DNA of 64,000 nucleotides from Marinomonas sp. SBI8L. Its GTDB lineage: Bacteria; Pseudomonadota; Gammaproteobacteria; Pseudomonadales; Marinomonadaceae. Location of the stretch: the NCBI RefSeq assembly GCF_001624705.1, contig NZ_JSEO01000005.1, forward strand, positions 62,001-126,000. Direction: 5' to 3'. Below the pieces are notes generated by a model, which was not told where the DNA came from, searched no databases, and saw only the letters and a program-made list of their open reading frames with translations. The first letter of the stretch is position 1. The number at the start of each line of letters is the position of its first letter. The position numbers and the translations under genes were made by a program. Positions 55,803-64,000 of this stretch are shown here, one piece after another.

Positions 55803-58800
55803 TTGCATCTAATAAGTAGATATTTTAAATATTTTACGGTTTGCCTAATATTACTCTTAAGCTTTTCAACCCATGCGAATACTCGAGCTAAAAATATTCT
55901 CATTATTTTATCTTACTCTACAGATTTCCCTTCGTACCCTAGTATTACTAAAGCCTTTAGCCAATCTTTAAGCCAACATAATCTCAGCTACGAATATTTA
56001 AACAGTAAGAACAATTGGTCTCACGATTATCAGGCTTTAATGGGAGATTTCTTATCTAAAAAACAAGCGCTCTCAAATGAAAAAATCGACCTTATCATTA
56101 GTGTCGATGACAATGCCTTAGACTTTGTGAGAAAGAACCACACCAGCCTATATCAAGATATCCCTGTTGTTTTTATGGGAGTAAATGATGTTAGCAAGCT
56201 CAATTGGGCGAAAGATCAAACCTTCTTTACGGGCTTTTACGAAGCGCCTTCATTTAAAGAAAACCTACTTTATGCTCAAGGTTTATTCCCTGATAGTAAT
56301 ACCATACACCTGATAAACGATGCTTCGACAAGTAGCCGTGCCAATACCAAACAACTAATAAAAGCGGCCAGTTCACTCAACCTAGACAAACACTTAAATC
56401 TAATATCACTTGAAGACCTAAACTGGAAACAATTCGAACAAAGCCTCGCCTTATTACCCGAAAATGAACCCATTGTTTTAGTCTCAGTCTTTGTTGATAA
56501 AAATGGTGAAAGAAAAAGCTATTTTCAGGGCTTAAACAGCATTATTGATAACAGTGACTCTCCCATCATCACCTTTTGGTCACATGGGCTAGGTAAAGGG
56601 ATTTTAGGCGGGCATATGATTAATCCGGCCAAGCATGCCCAAGCTGCTGCCGATTATGCAAAAGTCATCTTAGAGGGTAACAGCCTGTCCTTACTCCCTA
56701 TTATTTATAACAGCCCTAATAGCAACGAATTTGATTTAAAACAGCTCGATAAACACCAAATAGAGTTATCTCAATTACCTGCGGACACCAGCTTTATCAA
56801 CCCAACAAAGTCTTTACTTAATAATCTTTGGGTCATTATCTTACTCATCAGCATTATTGTGATTTGTCTAATCGTTGCTGTTACCTATCTTACCTTACAG
56901 GTACGTCGACGCACCCAAGCAGAGGCAGACTTGCTACAGGAAAAGGCCCTACTAGCTGGCATCATAAATACCATCCCAGATCATATTGTTTATAAAGATA
57001 AAGACTACCGTTACCAGGTTTCCAATTCAGCATTTGAGAACTTTGTACAACTATCAAAGAGTAAGTTAATCGGCCATACAGACCATGACCTATTTGAAAA
57101 CAAGATTATCTCCTTGTTCCACCCTATGGATAGCAAGGTAGTACAAACAGGCAAGGAATTACGCTGCACCGAATATATAGCGCTTGAACAAGGTGACAGT
57201 GCTATTTTGGATATTATCAAAACCCCTTTTTACAATAATAAGGGCGTACTCACTGGCATTATCAGCATTGCGAGGGATATTTCTCAATCCTATAAACAAC
57301 AAGAAGAAAACAGACTATTAGCGACCTTTTTTAAACAGTCCTCTGAAGGCATGGTCATTGTTAGCAAACGGGGACGGATTTTAACGGTTAACCCAGCACT
57401 CATTAGCATGACGGGCTTTAGTGCAGAACAACTGATAGGCAGCAGCTTTCGTAAAGTGCTAGCAAACTCTTCCTATAAAGCCTATCGCAATATGAGTATC
57501 GATCTGAAGAATGTCGGTAAGTGGCAAGGTGAAATGGAATACATTACCTTAACCCAGCAATCTCAGCCTGGCTGGGTCATAGCGACCAGTGTATTAGACG
57601 AAATGGGGCAAATCAGCCACTTTGTTGCCTCTTTCTCAGACATTAGCAAGCTAAAACGTTCTCAAAGTAAATTACAACATTTGGCTCATCACGACTCCTT
57701 AACCGGCCTGCCAAACAGAACCTTCTTAACTCAAAAACTTTCCGGCATGATCAGCCAAGCAAGAAAGAACGAAAAACAGCTTGCCGTCGCCTTTTTAGAC
57801 CTAGATAGATTCAAAAATATCAACGACACCTTAGGTCATATGTTTGGCGACAAGCTACTAAGGGTTATTGCCAGACGCATGTATAACCAACTAGAAGAAA
57901 ATGAAGTTGTCGCTCGAATTGGCGGTGATGAATTTATCTTAATCCTAGACCCAAGTGATGGCTTGGAAGCCCTAGGGACCAGACTAGATCTGCTCAATCA
58001 AAAGATCCAAGAAATGGTTTACCTAGATGGCAAAGAAATCATGACTTGCGCCAGTATTGGTGTCAGCCTTTATCCACAAGATGGCACCAGCTCAGAGCTA
58101 TTATTCCAGCATGCAGACACCGCCCTATACAGCGCCAAAGAAGCGGGCCGTGCTATGCATAAATTTTATGCCAGTGCTTTGACAATACAAGCACAAGAAA
58201 GACTGACAATTGAGAGTCACCTAGCTAAGGCTCTCGAATATAAAGAAATGACCTTGGCTTACCAGCCAATCTATGACTTTAGACAACAGAAGTTTGTGAA
58301 GGTAGAAGCCCTTCTACGTTGGCAAACACCTAAGCTTGGGCAGGTTTCACCAGACAAGTTCATTCCTATCGCAGAAGAAACTGGCGGCATTCTCAACATA
58401 GGTAACTGGGTATTAGAAACGGCCTGTCGCACCATGGTGCAATGGCAGCAAAGAAGTTGTCAGATACAAAGAATTGCGGTCAATGTCTCGCGCATTCAAA
58501 TCGCACGACAAAACATGTTTGAGACAGTTAAAGAGATTCTGCAACAAACTAAGTGTAAGCCTCAATGGATAGAAATTGAGGTTACGGAAAGTGCCATCAT
58601 GAACTTATCAAAAGATGGGCTTAAGCAACTTACTCAGTTAAAAGAGTTCGGAGTGTCTATCTCTATCGATGACTTTGGCACTGGCCAATCTTCTCTCTCA
58701 TCCCTGAAGACCTTGCCCGTAAGCACCTTAAAAATTGATAAATCCTTTGTGCAAGATATGCCAGAGAATAACAATGATGTGGAAATCGCACGCCTAATTC

Positions 58801-59021
58801 TACAAATGTCCAAGGTCTTAAATGTGAGATCTGTGGCGGAAGGGGTAGAAACAGCAGAACAAGCGCAGGTGCTTAAAAACATGGGCTGTGATCTTTGCCA
58901 AGGTTACTTATTCAGCAAGCCGCTCACCGAAGAAGCGTTAGCCGCTTTTATTAATCATCCCAGTTGGCTACAGGAAAAAGCCATTCAAGCGGTGTCTGAA
59001 AACCTAGATTACTCTTACTGA
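55803..59021 (+). CDS. Periplasmic-sensing GGDEF-EAL protein with two PAS domains
   Basis: This 1072-residue protein has an N-terminal signal/anchor, a periplasmic ABC-substrate-binding-like domain (PF04392 type, about 30-310), a membrane helix (about 342-366), two PAS domains (about 375-495 and 500-620), a GGDEF domain (motif at 707-711) and an EAL domain (EAL at 835-837). The EAL side keeps EVTES, DDFGTG and KIDKSF, so phosphodiesterase activity on cyclic di-GMP is likely. GGDEF is intact, but the inhibitory RxxD site upstream of it is missing (EENE). The start is TTG at 55803. The ligand is unknown. Confidence 0.87.
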   Translation: MHLISRYFKYFTVCLILLLSFSTHANTRAKNILIILSYSTDFPSYPSITKAFSQSLSQHNLSYEYLNSKNNWSHDYQALMGDFLSKKQALSNEKIDLIISVDDNALDFVRKNHTSLYQDIPVVFMGVNDVSKLNWAKDQTFFTGFYEAPSFKENLLYAQGLFPDSNTIHLINDASTSSRANTKQLIKAASSLNLDKHLNLISLEDLNWKQFEQSLALLPENEPIVLVSVFVDKNGERKSYFQGLNSIIDNSDSPIITFWSHGLGKGILGGHMINPAKHAQAAADYAKVILEGNSLSLLPIIYNSPNSNEFDLKQLDKHQIELSQLPADTSFINPTKSLLNNLWVIILLISIIVICLIVAVTYLTLQVRRRTQAEADLLQEKALLAGIINTIPDHIVYKDKDYRYQVSNSAFENFVQLSKSKLIGHTDHDLFENKIISLFHPMDSKVVQTGKELRCTEYIALEQGDSAILDIIKTPFYNNKGVLTGIISIARDISQSYKQQEENRLLATFFKQSSEGMVIVSKRGRILTVNPALISMTGFSAEQLIGSSFRKVLANSSYKAYRNMSIDLKNVGKWQGEMEYITLTQQSQPGWVIATSVLDEMGQISHFVASFSDISKLKRSQSKLQHLAHHDSLTGLPNRTFLTQKLSGMISQARKNEKQLAVAFLDLDRFKNINDTLGHMFGDKLLRVIARRMYNQLEENEVVARIGGDEFILILDPSDGLEALGTRLDLLNQKIQEMVYLDGKEIMTCASIGVSLYPQDGTSSELLFQHADTALYSAKEAGRAMHKFYASALTIQAQERLTIESHLAKALEYKEMTLAYQPIYDFRQQKFVKVEALLRWQTPKLGQVSPDKFIPIAEETGGILNIGNWVLETACRTMVQWQQRSCQIQRIAVNVSRIQIARQNMFETVKEILQQTKCKPQWIEIEVTESAIMNLSKDGLKQLTQLKEFGVSISIDDFGTGQSSLSSLKTLPVSTLKIDKSFVQDMPENNNDVEIARLILQMSKVLNVRSVAEGVETAEQAQVLKNMGCDLCQGYLFSKPLTEEALAAFINHPSWLQEKAIQAVSENLDYSY

Positions 59022-59040
59022 TATTTTCATCTTTTCTCTA

Positions 59041-59071
59041 AATAGAAGGCCCTTAATGGGCTTTCTATTTA
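59041..59071 (+). terminator. Terminator after the GGDEF-EAL gene
   Basis: A 13-bp stem (AAATAGAAGGCCC with one wobble) and a 5-base loop, A-rich on the left and T-rich on the right. Confidence 0.82.
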
Positions 59072-59135
59072 TCTTTCCCTCATTACAATGCTTTAACCGC
59101 AACAGTCTAATCACAATAGCCATCAGCAAGGGATA

Positions 59136-59714
59136 TCAAAGATCGCTAATTTCGATCAGCACACCTTCACCTTTGCGCAAGTGGTAACGCGTGTTCTTAT
59201 CCATAATCAAGAAACTATCCTTAGGCATAATCAAATCTTTCGCCCCTTGATCGACTGAGATATTCGATACCTGATTCGCATAAAAATAAGTTTGTTGGCC
59301 GGGCTTACTCAAAGCATCACATGGGGCATATAAAGCCTGAACAAGTGCTTTGGTATCAGAGCGTCGCACCATGATGTTTAAGTCTTCAATAGGCCCATCG
59401 AGCAACTCTGAGGTAGTCATATCACCACCATAAAAAGTCGCTATATCCAAATCATGCAATAAGTCATCATGGGTCACATGGCCTTGCTCTGATTGATGCT
59501 CTAAACGCATTCCCTTACCTGCTATCAAGACTAGATGACGCTCTAAACCTGAGAAGTCCGAAAATACACCCGAGTCAGAGACAGCCGCCTGACTAATACG
59601 AAATTTCACGCCTTTCTCATCTTCAAGCTTAAGCAGCTCTAAGGTTTCACCCTTGCCATTTTTCCAAGGCATACGGTGAAATTGCGCCTGAATAATCAAT
59701 GTTTCTTGAGACAT
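59136..59714 (-). CDS. hutD: HutD/Ves family protein
   Basis: This 192-residue cupin-like protein belongs to the HutD/Ves family. Conserved parts include MPWKNGKGETLELL, FRISQAAVSDSGVFSDFSG and ERHLVLIAGKGMRLE. HutD is encoded in Pseudomonas hut operons and is thought to tune hut expression, perhaps by binding formylglutamate; its function is not settled. It follows hutF on the same strand with 25 bp between. Confidence 0.88.
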   Translation of the reverse strand: MSQETLIIQAQFHRMPWKNGKGETLELLKLEDEKGVKFRISQAAVSDSGVFSDFSGLERHLVLIAGKGMRLEHQSEQGHVTHDDLLHDLDIATFYGGDMTTSELLDGPIEDLNIMVRRSDTKALVQALYAPCDALSKPGQQTYFYANQVSNISVDQGAKDLIMPKDSFLIMDKNTRYHLRKGEGVLIEISDL

Positions 59715-59739
59715 AAATGAGTTCCTATTTAACGCCTAT

Positions 59740-61116
59740 TTAGTTAAAAAGTCGTTTTAACAAGGCGGTAAATTCAAGGTTTGATTGGGCTTCAGCCTGA
59801 TGTTTAAAATCATTGATGACCTGATTACCCGCCACATACACATGACGAATCAGGTTCTCATTAGTAGCAAATAACCAGCGATTAAGCAGGTCTTCATTCT
59901 TACTTGCTGAAATAAAAGGATGGCGATTATCCAACACCATAAAGTCTGCTCTATTGCCTATTTCTAGCCCTAAATTTACCTGACAAGCTTGATTACCCCC
60001 TTGTCTAGCCGCTTGAAACAGGTAATCCCCCACATGGTGCTCACCCTCTTTATAAAGACGATTACGCTGCTCGTCTCTAAAGCGTTGGCTATATTCCAAT
60101 GTTCTCAGCTCTTCCACTAAAGAGAGGCTAACATGGCTATCTGAACCTATACCCCAACGTCCACCTTGAGCGATATAGTCCACCCCAGGGAAAATACCAT
60201 CACCTAAATTGGCTTCTGTTGTTGGACATAAGCCAGCTACAGCGCCAGATTTTGCTATGGCTGTTACTTCATTTTGATCAAGATGAGTCGCATGTACTAA
60301 ACACCAACGCTCATCCAAACCTATCTCATTAGCAAGCCACTGCACAGGGCGCTGGCCACTAAAATTAATACTGTCTCGCACTTCTTTTTGCTGCTCAGCA
60401 ATATGAATATGGATAGGCATTGTCTTATTAGAAGCCCGACCCAATTCGGCCAACACCTCTTGAATTTGTCCTTGAGTCACGGCACGAAGAGAGTGAAAGC
60501 AAACCCCCATCTTATGCAATTTATGGCCAGCTAGAGAGTCTTGGCTTGCTTGATGTAAAGCCAAATACTGCTCTGTACTATTAATAAAACGGGCTTGACC
60601 TTCATTTGGCGCTTGGCCACCAAAGCCAGAATGGCTATAAAGTACTGGCAATAGGGTGACACCAAGCCCTGCTTGATCACCAGCCCGAGCTAGCTGTAAT
60701 CCCATTTCATTTAACTGATGATAGGTCTGCCCTTTTGGGTCATGGTGCAAATAATTAAACTCTGCCACCTGGGTGTAACCTACCTTCAACATATCAATAT
60801 AAAGCTGAGTCGCAATAATGCGCACATCATCAGGGGTGAGTTTATGTACCATCTTGTACATAAGGTCACGCCAGCTCCAAAAACTGTCATTGGGGTTCAA
60901 GCTCACTTCTGCCATACCCGCCATAGCGCGCTGAAAAGCATGGGAATGAAGGTTTGCTAGGCTAGGTAAAGTGGGACCAGAAAGCAGAGTCGCACCTTCT
61001 GGGTTCGCATCACTACTTAGGCTCTGAATCAGGCCATTTTCTACTTCAATTCGGACATTTGTTTTCCAACCTTGGGGAAATAAAGCCTGTTCGGCAAAGT
61101 AGACTTGGCGTGTCAT
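59740..61116 (-). CDS. hutF: Formimidoylglutamate deiminase
   Basis: This 458-residue amidohydrolase deiminates N-formimino-L-glutamate to N-formyl-L-glutamate in the five-step histidine pathway. Metal ligands are visible as LHSHAFQRA (HxH), HIHIAEQ and GIGSDSHVSL. Length fits HutF. I chose the ATG at 61116 because GGAG lies 6 bp before it; frames from 61134 and 61131 have no ribosome site. A HutC-type operator lies about 50 bp upstream. Confidence 0.93.
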   Translation of the reverse strand: MTRQVYFAEQALFPQGWKTNVRIEVENGLIQSLSSDANPEGATLLSGPTLPSLANLHSHAFQRAMAGMAEVSLNPNDSFWSWRDLMYKMVHKLTPDDVRIIATQLYIDMLKVGYTQVAEFNYLHHDPKGQTYHQLNEMGLQLARAGDQAGLGVTLLPVLYSHSGFGGQAPNEGQARFINSTEQYLALHQASQDSLAGHKLHKMGVCFHSLRAVTQGQIQEVLAELGRASNKTMPIHIHIAEQQKEVRDSINFSGQRPVQWLANEIGLDERWCLVHATHLDQNEVTAIAKSGAVAGLCPTTEANLGDGIFPGVDYIAQGGRWGIGSDSHVSLSLVEELRTLEYSQRFRDEQRNRLYKEGEHHVGDYLFQAARQGGNQACQVNLGLEIGNRADFMVLDNRHPFISASKNEDLLNRWLFATNENLIRHVYVAGNQVINDFKHQAEAQSNLEFTALLKRLFN

Positions 61117-61166
61117 CAGGGTCTCCAGCATCAATTTATGAGTCGTTTTCAGTGTAGCGGAAACAA

Positions 61167-61182
61167 ACTTGTCTATACAAGT
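61167..61182. promoter_or_regulatory. HutC-type operator between hutF and hutC
   Basis: ACTTGTCTATACAAGT is a 16-bp palindrome with perfect 6-bp arms between the divergent hutF and hutC genes. It matches the TGT-ATA-ACA core of Pseudomonas HutC sites and a related site before hutU at 62194. Confidence 0.75.
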
Positions 61183-61277
61183 ATAATTTTACCCTATACC
61201 AGTTTTTAAATATCTGGGTATAATTCAAGCTAACATATTCATTCGCACAGCTTTTACGCAATTACTAAGGTTTAAAC

Positions 61278-62033
61278 ATGGTCGATACCGCCACCAGCAT
61301 GATGGACAGCTTATCTAAGACAATCGAAGATTCGCCCGCACCTATTTATGCCAGAGTTAAGCAGGCTATCTGCCAAAAGATTAATAGCGGCGAATGGCAG
61401 GCTGACCAAAGGGTTCCCTCTGAATCAGAAATGGTAAAAGCGCTGAGTGTTAGCCGCATGACAGTGAACCGTGCCCTGCGTGAACTCACGGACGAAGGCA
61501 TACTGGTAAGGCAACAAGGTGTCGGCACCTTTGTGGCACAAAAAAAGGCTCATTCAGCACTATTTGAAGTGCATAACATTGCCGATGAAATCGCTGCCCG
61601 TGGCCACACACATAAGGCGCAACTCATTGAAATAACACGCGCTAAAGCCAATATGGAAGAGGCGATGAACCTAGGAGTACGCACTAATCACAGTATTTTT
61701 CGCGCCACTATTTTGCACTTTGAGAATGAACTTCCTATTCAGATAGAAGAAAGGGTCGTTAACGCCAGTTTAGCGCCAGACTATGATAAACAAGACTTCC
61801 AACTGAATACGGCTTACGATTACCTTATGAAAGTAGCCCCAATGACAGAAGGTGAGCACCTAGTTGAAGCTGTCATAGCAACCCCATCTGAGTGTGAGTT
61901 ATTAGGTATCAATGCCAGTGAACCTTGCTTGCAAATTAAGCGTCGCACCTGGTCAAAAGATAAACTTGTCACCACTGCTAGACTTTTATCTCCTGGCTCC
62001 CGTTTCCAATTATTCGGTCATTTTGGTCGCTAA
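61278..62033 (+). CDS. hutC: Histidine utilisation repressor HutC (GntR family)
   Basis: This 251-residue GntR/HutC repressor has a winged helix (about 20-85: RVPSESEMVKALSVSRMTVN) and a UTRA effector domain (about 100-245). HutC senses urocanate and represses hut genes. It is divergent from hutF-hutD and upstream of hutU, with operators on both sides, which fits autoregulation and control of the whole locus. A terminator follows, so hutU must have its own promoter. Confidence 0.93.
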   Translation: MVDTATSMMDSLSKTIEDSPAPIYARVKQAICQKINSGEWQADQRVPSESEMVKALSVSRMTVNRALRELTDEGILVRQQGVGTFVAQKKAHSALFEVHNIADEIAARGHTHKAQLIEITRAKANMEEAMNLGVRTNHSIFRATILHFENELPIQIEERVVNASLAPDYDKQDFQLNTAYDYLMKVAPMTEGEHLVEAVIATPSECELLGINASEPCLQIKRRTWSKDKLVTTARLLSPGSRFQLFGHFGR

Positions 62034-62104
62034 GCGTATTTTAAGCGGTTAAATTTCTCTTACTAATCAGGCATTTGAATCCCTTATATTAAGCAACAAA
62101 AGAC

Positions 62105-62134
62105 AAGCAAGATTATTCAGTCTTGCTTTTTTTT
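62105..62134 (+). terminator. Terminator after hutC
   Basis: An 8-bp stem (AAGCAAGA and complement) with an 8-base loop is followed by a run of T. Confidence 0.85.
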
Positions 62135-62193
62135 CGCTTTTTTTTAAGAGAGGGTATTGCGCTCTCTAGGCTTTGCTCTTATTGTTTATAACA

Positions 62194-62209
62194 ACTTGTA
62201 TAGACATGT
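62194..62209. promoter_or_regulatory. HutC-type operator upstream of hutU
   Basis: ACTTGTATAGACATGT matches the site at 61167 read on the other strand with one mismatch. It lies 17 bp before the hutU start, where HutC binding would block transcription or elongation. Confidence 0.75.
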
Positions 62210-62226
62210 ATGTAGGTGAGATAAAA

Positions 62227-63921
62227 ATGACTGAACAAAATCGCTTTCGTGCTGGCACTGTTAAAGCAGCAACAGGAACAGAACTAACCGCTAAATCTTG
62301 GCTAACTGAAGCGCCTATGCGCATGTTAATGAACAACCTAGATCCTGAGGTTGCTGAAAACCCAGAAGAACTGGTTGTTTACGGCGGCATTGGCCGTGCA
62401 GCTCGCAACTGGGAGTGCTATGACAAGATTGTTGAGTCACTCACCGATCTAGAAGAAGATCAAACCTTACTTGTACAGTCAGGTAAGCCTGTTGGTGTTT
62501 TCCAAACACACAAAAATGCCCCTAGAGTGCTGATTGCAAACTCAAACCTAGTACCACACTGGGCAAACTGGGAGCATTTCAACGAGCTAGATGCCAAAGG
62601 TTTGGCTATGTATGGCCAAATGACAGCTGGCTCTTGGATCTATATTGGTAGCCAAGGCATAGTCCAAGGGACTTACGAGACGTTTGTTGAAGCGGGTCGT
62701 CAACACTACAATGGCGAACTTGCAGGCCGTTGGGTTCTGACCGCAGGTCTTGGTGGCATGGGTGGCGCTCAGCCATTGGCCGCAACCCTAGCAGGCGCTT
62801 GCTCTCTTAATATCGAATGCCAACAAAGCCGTATCGACTTCCGTCTAAACACTCGTTACCTAGATGAGCAAGCAACAGATCTAGACGACGCACTTGCTCG
62901 CATCAAAAAATACACAGACTTAGGCGAAGCTCGCTCTATTGGTTTATGTGCCAATGCGGCTGATGTACTGCCTGAACTTGTTCGTCGTGGTGTTCGCCCT
63001 GACATGGTGACAGACCAAACCTCAGCCCATGACCCACTAAACGGTTACCTGCCACAAAACATGAGCTGGGAAACTTACCGTGAACAAGCGGTTAGCGCAC
63101 CAGAAGCAACCGTAAAAGCGGCGAAAGTCTCTATGGCTGAACACGTTAAAGCCATGCTTGCTTTCCAAGAAATGGGCATTCCTACTTTTGACTATGGTAA
63201 CAACATCCGCCAAATGGCTTTGGAAGAAGGGGTAGATAATGCCTTTGATTTCCCTGGTTTTGTTCCTGCTTATATTCGCCCTCTTTTCTGTCGTGGTGTT
63301 GGTCCTTTCCGTTGGGCAGCACTGTCTGGTAACCCAGAAGACATCTATAAGACAGATGCTAAGGTAAAAGAATTAATTGCTGATGATGCTCATCTTCATA
63401 ACTGGTTAGACATGGCCCGCGAGCGTATTCAGTTCCAAGGCTTACCAGCACGTATTTGTTGGGTAGGTCTTGGTCAAAGAGCAAAACTCGGGCTAGCCTT
63501 TAATGAAATGGTACGCTCTGGTGAATTATCAGCACCGGTTGTTATCGGTCGTGATCACCTAGATTCTGGCTCAGTTGCCAGCCCTAACCGTGAAACTGAA
63601 GCCATGCAGGATGGTTCAGATGCCGTATCTGATTGGCCACTATTGAATGCTCTATTAAACACAGCATCTGGTGCAACTTGGGTTTCTTTACACCATGGTG
63701 GTGGCGTAGGCATGGGCTTCTCACAACACTCAGGCATGGTAATCGTGGCTGACGGTAGTGATGATGCAGCAGAACGTATTGCTCGTGTACTCACCAATGA
63801 TCCGGGTACAGGTGTTATGCGCCACGCAGATGCAGGCTACGATATCGCCATCAACTGCGCCAAAGAACAAGGCTTGAACCTACCTATGGTTGAAGCAACA
63901 CAAACAAATAAAACAAAATAA
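62227..63921 (+). CDS. hutU: Urocanate hydratase
   Basis: This 564-residue enzyme converts urocanate to imidazolonepropionate with a tightly bound NAD. It shows the family pattern: [12 protein letters not shown] dinucleotide region, [13 protein letters not shown], the conserved Cys in [11 protein letters not shown], and the C-terminal [17 protein letters not shown]. The start at 62227 follows GGTGAG by about 6 bp; a longer frame to 62173 would run through the operator. It is followed after 24 bp by hutH. Confidence 0.96.
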   Translation: MTEQNRFRAGTVKAATGTELTAKSWLTEAPMRMLMNNLDPEVAENPEELVVYGGIGRAARNWECYDKIVESLTDLEEDQTLLVQSGKPVGVFQTHKNAPRVLIANSNLVPHWANWEHFNELDAKGLAMYGQMTAGSWIYIGSQGIVQGTYETFVEAGRQHYNGELAGRWVLTAGLGGMGGAQPLAATLAGACSLNIECQQSRIDFRLNTRYLDEQATDLDDALARIKKYTDLGEARSIGLCANAADVLPELVRRGVRPDMVTDQTSAHDPLNGYLPQNMSWETYREQAVSAPEATVKAAKVSMAEHVKAMLAFQEMGIPTFDYGNNIRQMALEEGVDNAFDFPGFVPAYIRPLFCRGVGPFRWAALSGNPEDIYKTDAKVKELIADDAHLHNWLDMARERIQFQGLPARICWVGLGQRAKLGLAFNEMVRSGELSAPVVIGRDHLDSGSVASPNRETEAMQDGSDAVSDWPLLNALLNTASGATWVSLHHGGGVGMGFSQHSGMVIVADGSDDAAERIARVLTNDPGTGVMRHADAGYDIAINCAKEQGLNLPMVEATQTNKTK

Positions 63922-63945
63922 TAAACCTTGCGGAGAAGCAAATTC

Positions 63946-64000
63946 ATGTTTGAATTTACCCTAATTCCAGGAAAGATCACCCTGGCAGACCTACGCCAGA
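63946..64000 (+). CDS. hutH: Histidine ammonia-lyase, 5' end only
   Basis: The window ends 55 bases into this gene. The visible 18 codons begin MFEFTLIPGKITLADLR, which agrees with HutH N-termini, and GGAG lies about 9 bp before the ATG. HutH would produce urocanate for the neighbouring HutU. Nothing can be said about the catalytic region. Confidence 0.75.
   Translation, partial: MFEFTLIPGKITLADLRQ

Overview
The window looks like chromosome of a Marinomonas-type marine gammaproteobacterium (Oceanospirillales). It is AT-rich. It carries the dddD / dddT-B-C-R cluster for dimethylsulfoniopropionate (DMSP) breakdown in the order known from Marinomonas, a Pseudomonas-style arginine locus (argR, aot transporter, gdhB, aruC) and a Pseudomonas-style five-step hut locus (hutF, hutD, hutC, hutU, start of hutH). 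The species is inferred from gene content, not proven.

Layout. 0-3.4 kb: a decayed repeat, an esterase, a P-loop kinase of the glycerate-kinase/Tda10 type, and dinB under a perfect LexA box. 3.7-7.5 kb: a tight six-gene operon starting with flagellar flgP and flgT and ending in an RNA-binding ProQ/FinO-domain protein with an Ala-Asp hexanucleotide repeat; it also holds a short coiled-coil protein, a secreted protein and an unlisted 54-residue ORF. 7.5-9.4 kb: tRNA-Tyr on the plus strand, 198 bp of a 7-bp tandem repeat, then twelve minus-strand tRNA genes (Ser, 3 Asn, 3 Pro, 2 His, 3 Lys) built from 412-bp tandem duplications. 9.4-16.3 kb: polysaccharide deacetylase, threonine catabolism (kbl-tdh), nudC, glsA, ppnN. 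16.4-27.2 kb: the arginine locus, with a direct-repeat ArgR-type site upstream of gdhB.

27.3-31.8 kb: an HlyU-family protein, a lysophospholipase-like hydrolase, then luxP and a LuxQ-like sensor kinase that lacks the receiver domain of Vibrio LuxQ. 31.8-36 kb: an SDR enzyme and glutathione-dependent formaldehyde detoxification (frmA, fghA) with a divergent LysR gene. 36-44.3 kb: mixed genes including a membrane coiled-coil protein, an orphan response regulator, slyD, SOS gene yebG, a cytochrome b, an EamA transporter, an SRPBCC/GyrI-like protein and pepQ.

44.4-53.1 kb: DMSP catabolism. DddT imports DMSP, DddD releases dimethyl sulfide and makes a 3-hydroxypropionyl-CoA product, DddB and DddC carry the C3 unit toward acetyl-CoA, and DddR is the LysR regulator. 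53.4-59 kb: a Cache-domain chemoreceptor and a GGDEF-EAL sensor protein. 59.1-64 kb: histidine utilisation with two HutC-type operators; hutH is cut by the window end.

Most genes are recognisable known families. The parts most worth a second look are the LuxPQ-like pair without a receiver, the flgPT-ProQ operon, the tRNA array with its adjacent heptamer repeat, and the ArgR direct repeat. I did not find a clearly new defence or mobile system.
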